A DNA stretch of 58,434 bases. Origin: Hominifimenecus microfluidus (GTDB taxonomy: Bacteria; Bacillota; Clostridia; Lachnospirales; Lachnospiraceae). Made by a program: the position numbers and the translations under genes. The stretch is taken from NCBI GenBank assembly GCA_020687485.1, contig JAJEQR010000021.1:1-58434 (forward strand), written 5' to 3'. Shown in pieces: positions 54,886 to 58,434 of the stretch; the first letter of the stretch is position 1; each line of letters starts with the position of its first letter. The notes under the pieces were generated by a model. That model was not told where the DNA came from, made no database searches, and was given only the letters and a program-made list of their open reading frames with translations.

Positions 54886-54944
54886 TAAAGAGAATGATAT
54901 ATGGGATAGCAATGTTCCATGTGGTGCATCAGGAGCGATTATAA
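54882..54944 (+). CDS. Micro-ORF bridging the response regulator and histidine kinase genes (20 codons)
   Basis: It starts at ATG within ATGA at the response regulator stop and ends with TAA, whose last A is the first base of the kinase ATG (TAATG). So it exactly fills the gap between the two genes by a 4-base and a 1-base overlap. The peptide begins MIKRMIYGIAMFHVV and is partly hydrophobic. It has no Shine-Dalgarno of its own and would need ribosomes finishing the upstream gene. Whether the peptide matters or only relays ribosomes to the kinase gene is unknown; it could be chance. Confidence 0.35.
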   Translation: MIKRMIYGIAMFHVVHQERL

Positions 54945-55813
54945 TGAATGGAAAACGATGGAAGCACTGGAGGAATACTCGAAAATTTATACGTGTCCTG
55001 GAGAAACTAGGGGTAGATTTTTCGGATTCTGGAGATAATACAGATGAAAAAAGCTGGGTAAATCGAATCCTGGAACAGGCAGCATGGGTATCTGATGCGG
55101 GATATTCTTCCCGCTTGCTGAAAACACAGGCGCAGATCAATGCACTGCATAGTCAGATTAATCCGCATTTTCTCTATAATACGCTGGAAATGATTCGTAG
55201 CCAGGCATTGGATCGCGATGTCCCGGAGATTGCGGATATGGCGGAGACTCTGGCGAATATGTTTCGCTATAACATTGGTCAGCCGCAATCTCTTGCAACC
55301 TTTGAGCAGGAGTTGGAGAACGTAAAGAATTATTTCTTGATTCAGCAATACCGCTTCCAGAATCGCTTTGAACTGCAGATTGATATTGATTCTGAAGATA
55401 GTGAAATCCTTGAATGTCAGATTCCCAGGCTGACCATTCAACCGATTGTAGAGAATGCAGTGCATCACGGACTGGAACGCCGTTCCGGGAAAGGGATGGT
55501 TCGGATCAGCGCGTTTCTGACAGAACAGCGTCTGATTATACGTATTTCTGATGACGGTGCAGGAATGTCTCGGACACAGGCGGAAGCGCTGAGGGAAAAA
55601 CTGAACGCGGGAATGGATGGGCTTATAACTTCCGGAACTCGTCACGGGATTGCGCTGGTTAATATTAGTGAAAGACTGAAGCTGTATTTTGGCGAAGAAT
55701 ATGGACTGTCCTTCAGCAGCGCAGAACAGTGCGGGACAATTGTGGAGCTTACACTTCCGCGCAAGGTGGAGAAAACGTTTAAGAATTCTACAGAAAAAGT
55801 CATGGAATCTTAA
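54944..55813 (+). CDS. YesM-type histidine kinase without membrane segments
   Basis: 289 residues. A basic, Trp-rich N-terminus (about 1-60) is followed by the His_kinase domain INALHSQINPHFLYNTLEMIRS with the phospho-acceptor His (NPHFLYN), N box LTIQPIVENAVHHGLE, G1 ISDDGAGMS and G2 GIALVNISERLKLYFG. YesM kinases normally have two membrane helices, an extracellular sensor domain and HAMP (around 550-600 residues); all are absent here. ATG 54944 has AGGAG eight bases upstream; the only earlier in-frame ATG (54794) lies deep within the response regulator. It presumably phosphorylates the adjacent YesN-type regulator. Composition is closer to the chromosomal average than that of the upstream genes. 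Confidence 0.9.
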   Translation: MNGKRWKHWRNTRKFIRVLEKLGVDFSDSGDNTDEKSWVNRILEQAAWVSDAGYSSRLLKTQAQINALHSQINPHFLYNTLEMIRSQALDRDVPEIADMAETLANMFRYNIGQPQSLATFEQELENVKNYFLIQQYRFQNRFELQIDIDSEDSEILECQIPRLTIQPIVENAVHHGLERRSGKGMVRISAFLTEQRLIIRISDDGAGMSRTQAEALREKLNAGMDGLITSGTRHGIALVNISERLKLYFGEEYGLSFSSAEQCGTIVELTLPRKVEKTFKNSTEKVMES

Positions 55814-55824
55814 AAAAAACGTCA

Positions 55825-55854
55825 GTGACAGAACCCTCCCGGATATGTTATACT
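55825..55854 (+). promoter_or_regulatory. Promoter of the 55899 lipoprotein gene
   Basis: GTGACA (55825-55830), 18 bases, TATACT (55849-55854) with an extended -10 TG upstream. Confidence 0.65.
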
Positions 55855-55898
55855 TGACCATGTTCCAGATAAGGGAAATCCTGGGAGGTAAGACGATT

Positions 55899-56837
55899 AT
55901 GAAGATAAAGATGTTTATGCTGGGCGTTACCGCTGCGGTTGTGCTGGCAGCCTGTGGTGAGGGCGCGGTGATGGAATCCTCGAAAGCGGAGGAAACAACG
56001 GCAGCTGTGGCAAGCAGCGCGGAGACGGAATCGGTAAGCAATGCGGCAGAGAGTTCGGAATCGGAGAGCAGCACTGCAGAGGAAACGACAGTGGAAGCTT
56101 CACAGGCCACTACAGAAGCAGCGATCGCTCTCAGTGAGAAGGTAAAGATGGAAGCACCGGTTCTGTTGGAAGGCGGAAGTGCGGAGTTGGATCTTGATCA
56201 GGACGGCAATAAGGAGAAGATTCAGTTTACGGCAACAGCGGATGATTACGAACTGACAGTGAACGATGTGGTTACGCAGGGGACCGGATGGAGTCTGACT
56301 GGTGAAATCTACGCTCTGAGCATGGACGGAAGCACCGTAGAGCTGCTGATTCCGGAGGATGGACCGAGTGATGACCCTCTGATTTACGTATATGGATACG
56401 ATAACGGTGGTATGAAACTGGCAGGAACGCTGGCAACTGGAATTCATGATATCAGCGTCGCAGATGGGAAGATTAATTGCCGGGAGCTCAGCAATATTTT
56501 CCAGACGGTGGGAGTATCAACGCAGTACAAGTACGAGAAGCACACACTGATTTCGGTGGATCTTGGCTTTTATAAGATGAACAATACCGTTACGGCACTG
56601 ATGGAAATTCCGGCTTACGATGAAAAGAACGGGGAAGAGGGTGCCGTTGTGATCAGCGAAGGCAGCAGTGTGAAAATCCTCGGAACGGATAATAAGGAAT
56701 GGATTGAAATTGAGGATATCGCAAGCGGAAAGACAGGCTGGCTGAAGCTGGCTCCGGATACATATTCTGATCTGGAGATCTCCGGGGCGGCGATTCCTTC
56801 CACGGTATGCTTTGACGGTATCATCCTGGCCGGATAA
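55899..56837 (+). CDS. Lipoprotein of unknown function with possible C-terminal SH3-like segment
   Basis: 312 residues. A lipoprotein signal (MLGVTAAVVLAAC, Cys about 19) and a Ser/Thr/Glu/Ala-rich stalk of about 65 residues are followed by a beta-rich domain that includes ELDLDQDGNKEKIQF, a possible calcium-binding D-x-D-x-D-G loop as in FG-GAP/VCBS-like repeats. Near the C-terminus, VISEGSSVKILGTDNKEWIEI and GKTGWLKL resemble a bacterial SH3 domain. I do not recognise a specific family. ATG 55899 follows GGGAGGTAAGACGATT. It has its own promoter and precedes manA. Confidence 0.85.
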   Translation: MKIKMFMLGVTAAVVLAACGEGAVMESSKAEETTAAVASSAETESVSNAAESSESESSTAEETTVEASQATTEAAIALSEKVKMEAPVLLEGGSAELDLDQDGNKEKIQFTATADDYELTVNDVVTQGTGWSLTGEIYALSMDGSTVELLIPEDGPSDDPLIYVYGYDNGGMKLAGTLATGIHDISVADGKINCRELSNIFQTVGVSTQYKYEKHTLISVDLGFYKMNNTVTALMEIPAYDEKNGEEGAVVISEGSSVKILGTDNKEWIEIEDIASGKTGWLKLAPDTYSDLEISGAAIPSTVCFDGIILAG

Positions 56838-56898
56838 GGCTGTGGAAAGTTTTGCCGACGGTGCGGCTTTCGGCATAGAAAGGAGATATTCACGAGGA

Positions 56899-57867
56899 AT
56901 GTCATTATTAAAACTTTCCCCCAGCTATAAGGATTATATCTGGGGCGGCCATCGACTGGTCGAAGAATATCATAAGAAATACGACGGAGATATCCTGGCG
57001 GAGAGCTGGGAGCTGTCTTGTCATCCGGACGGTCCCTCCTATCTTGCGGAGGGACCGGAGAAGGGACTGACACTGACGGAATATATTCAGGCGCATGGCA
57101 GAGATGTACTTGGCACGAACTGCAAGCGCTTTGCGGATTTTCCGATCCTGATCAAGTTCATTGACGCGAGAGGCAATCTGTCCATTCAGGTGCATCCGGA
57201 CAACGCCTATGCCAGAGAGCATGAGAATCAGTTCGGCAAGACCGAGATGTGGTATATTATGGATGCGGCTCCGGGCGCTTTCCTCTACTATGGTTTCGAT
57301 CATACGATCAGCAGGGAGGAGATGGAACAGCGAATCCGGGAGAATACACTGCTGGAGGTTCTCCATAAGGAACCGGTGGAGAAAGGTGATGTGCTCTTCA
57401 TTCCATCTGGTACGATTCATGCAATCTGCGAGAATATTGTGATCGCGGAGATCCAGCAGAATTCGAACGTGACCTATCGCGTCTACGATTACGGACGACT
57501 GGGCGCAGACGGAAAGCCGCGTGCGCTTCATGTGCAGAAGGCACTGGATGTAACAAGAAGAGAACCTGCAGTCCGGGATCTTCACTGTGCCCCCCATCTG
57601 GCAGACTGTGAATACTTTACGGTCGATAAAGTCACTTTAGCAGAAGCAGATGACACATACTGCGGCTGCGCAGACGAGGGATCTTTCCACAGTATACTTA
57701 TTATGGACGGTGAAGGAACGATCACCTGCGGAGCGGAAGCGTATTCTTTCCGCAAGGGCGACAGTTACTTTATCACCGCCGGAAGCGGAGCGTATACGCT
57801 GAAAGGATGCTGCGAAGCACTGATTTCGCATGTATCTGCGAAAAATGATCGAAGACAGAGCGACTAA
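56899..57867 (+). CDS. manA: Mannose-6-phosphate isomerase, class I
   Basis: 322 residues, the short Firmicutes type. MSLLKLSPSYKDYIWGGHRL is a typical start, LSIQVHPDNAYAREHE carries two zinc ligands (QVHP), GKTEMWYIMDAAPGA the Glu and FIPSGTIHAI the late His; AEIQQNSNVTYRVYDYGR is the conserved C-terminal loop with the active-site Arg. It interconverts mannose-6-phosphate and fructose-6-phosphate. ATG 56899 follows ACGAGGA; an AAGGAGAT lies further upstream. Ends before a solo IS608-like hairpin and a terminator. Confidence 0.96.
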   Translation: MSLLKLSPSYKDYIWGGHRLVEEYHKKYDGDILAESWELSCHPDGPSYLAEGPEKGLTLTEYIQAHGRDVLGTNCKRFADFPILIKFIDARGNLSIQVHPDNAYAREHENQFGKTEMWYIMDAAPGAFLYYGFDHTISREEMEQRIRENTLLEVLHKEPVEKGDVLFIPSGTIHAICENIVIAEIQQNSNVTYRVYDYGRLGADGKPRALHVQKALDVTRREPAVRDLHCAPHLADCEYFTVDKVTLAEADDTYCGCADEGSFHSILIMDGEGTITCGAEAYSFRKGDSYFITAGSGAYTLKGCCEALISHVSAKNDRRQSD

Positions 57868-57872
57868 ATACA

Positions 57873-57921
57873 TTGACACTCCCCATGCCTGAAGGCAGGG
57901 GCTTTACGTCATGATTGGTAA
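57873..57921 (-). mobile_element. Solo IS608-like mini-hairpin (49 bp), copy B
   Basis: Reverse-complement copy of 31489-31537. On the minus strand: TTAC (57921-57918), AAAG guide before the stem, hairpin with loop TTCA and the same bulged T, and TCAA (57876-57873). It starts six bases behind the manA stop. Confidence 0.75.
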
Positions 57922-57947
57922 AAACTAAAAAAGAAGCGCATATAGAA

Positions 57948-57997
57948 AGAGACGAATCCTTTTGTACCTGATAACAGGAAGGGGTTCGTCTCTTTTT
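57948..57997 (+). terminator. Terminator after manA and the mini-hairpin
   Basis: AGAGACGAATCC (57948-57959) pairs with GGGTTCGTCTCT (57982-57993) with one bulge, followed by TTTTAG. Confidence 0.85.
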
Positions 57998-58274
57998 AGT
58001 ATCATATCTGCTGTATCAAGAAAAATCTTCTTGCAATTCTTGCAGGAATGTGTTAACCTATAACTACTTTCTAATGCAATTCAAAGAGGTTCTTCTCTTT
58101 TCGCAGATTCAGAAATTCTTTAATATTCATTATTATCTGTATTGTATTTCACAGTTTTCATTAACTATTTGCTATAACGTATTTTTCTATCTGATTCGTA
58201 TCTTATCTTGGTATAAGTTCATTGCAAGTTCTGCGAATGAGGCACTGCGAGTGGAGTTCTCAACTTCCTCAAAC
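57998..58274. other. AT-rich spacer without recognisable genes
   Basis: About 277 bases, AT-rich, without an open frame that looks coding and without a clear promoter or structured RNA. It borders the GC-rich repeat at 58275. Confidence 0.5.
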
Positions 58275-58360
58275 TTTACGTGGGGCTCCGCGCAAACCAA
58301 GGAAACCGGTTTTTGGGGGAGTTTACTGCGAACTCTACGTGTGGGCTCCGCGCAAACTCC
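58275..58360. repeat. GC-rich repeat with two ACGTG-GGCTCCGCGCAAAC units
   Basis: Unit 1 (58275-58298) and unit 2 (58334-58360) share TACGTG, an optional T, then GGGCTCCGCGCAAAC, about 59 bases apart. GGAGTTT (58318-58324) and AAACTCC (58354-58360) form an inverted repeat around unit 2. Minus-strand open frames through such repeats give small proteins with repeated 'CAEP' sequence in clostridial genomes; I regard these as non-coding repeats. It continues toward the window edge. Confidence 0.55.
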
Positions 58361-58434
58361 GGGACAAGCCGAACCCGTCTTCACACGGCCACGGGTGCTG
58401 CGTTTCCGGCTCCGGGCCGCTCGCCTATTAATCG

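Noticed and set aside
58187-58384. Minus-strand frame of 65 codons with repeated CAEP-like sequence
   Set aside because: It runs through the GC-rich repeat; repeated peptide units arise from the DNA repeat, and no start signal is present.

Overview
The window looks like chromosomal DNA of an anaerobic, spore-forming member of the Clostridia, most likely Lachnospiraceae. Support comes from the hrcA-grpE-dnaK-dnaJ-prmA order with a perfect CIRCE operator, T-box leaders before thrS and pheST, a glycyl-radical (class III) ribonucleotide reductase with its activase, a SpoVAF/GerA-family spore protein, YesMN-type two-component proteins and several lipoproteins with Ser/Thr/Glu-rich stalks. The family call is inference from gene content; no rRNA is present. 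No CRISPR array, phage or plasmid origin was seen.

Layout. 1-1041: the 5' part of a tnpB (IS200/IS605 group) running off the left edge, with its promoter and left-end hairpin. 1088-7240: heat-shock operon hrcA-grpE-dnaK-dnaJ-prmA. 7277-13995: a DUF5662 gene on the minus strand, a redox operon (AprA-like flavoprotein, AprB-like ferredoxin, aldo/keto reductase with Fe-S domain), an apparently internally deleted MFS transporter and a Csp-like subtilase. 14017-20435: NSS transporter behind a repeated operator array, ArsB/SLC13-like transporter, DUF885 metallopeptidase-like protein, YdcF-like and YczE-like membrane proteins, and a GntR regulator remnant. 20467-23581: nrdDG with two NrdR-like boxes. 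23653-29260: OmpR-type two-component system followed by a VTC / DUF4956 / Cthe_2159-like lipoprotein operon. 29338-31457: T-box and thrS. 31489-43070: solo IS608-like hairpin, tRNA-Leu(CAA), polA-coaE-walJ-like MBL gene, ACT/UPF0210 pair, nth, T-box pheST and a YARHG lipid-anchored or membrane-anchored protein. 43093-47800: secG, rnr, smpB, and spoVAF with a sigma-G-like promoter. 47858-57867: esterase-like lipoprotein, an unusual ABC-like/two-component operon, another lipoprotein and manA. 57873-58434: a second solo IS608-like hairpin in opposite orientation, a terminator, AT-rich spacer and a GC-rich repeat.

The most striking part is 49789-55813. Six reading frames overlap head to tail: an RbsA-length ABC 'ATPase' that has lost the Walker A lysine, the signature motifs and the catalytic glutamates in both halves; a sugar-type binding lipoprotein; an apparently intact RbsC-type permease; a YesN-type response regulator; a 20-codon micro-ORF; and a YesM-type histidine kinase with no membrane segment. 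My inference is that the binding protein, permease and dead ATPase form a membrane receptor that signals to a soluble kinase, i.e. an importer turned into a sensor. The sequence shows the lost motifs, the missing membrane anchor and the translational coupling; the signalling function itself is a hypothesis.

The remaining regions are mostly housekeeping, with points of interest in small non-coding structures (mini-hairpins carrying IS608-type cleavage and guide signals, operator arrays, direct repeats) and in signs of decay (MFS deletion, GntR remnant).
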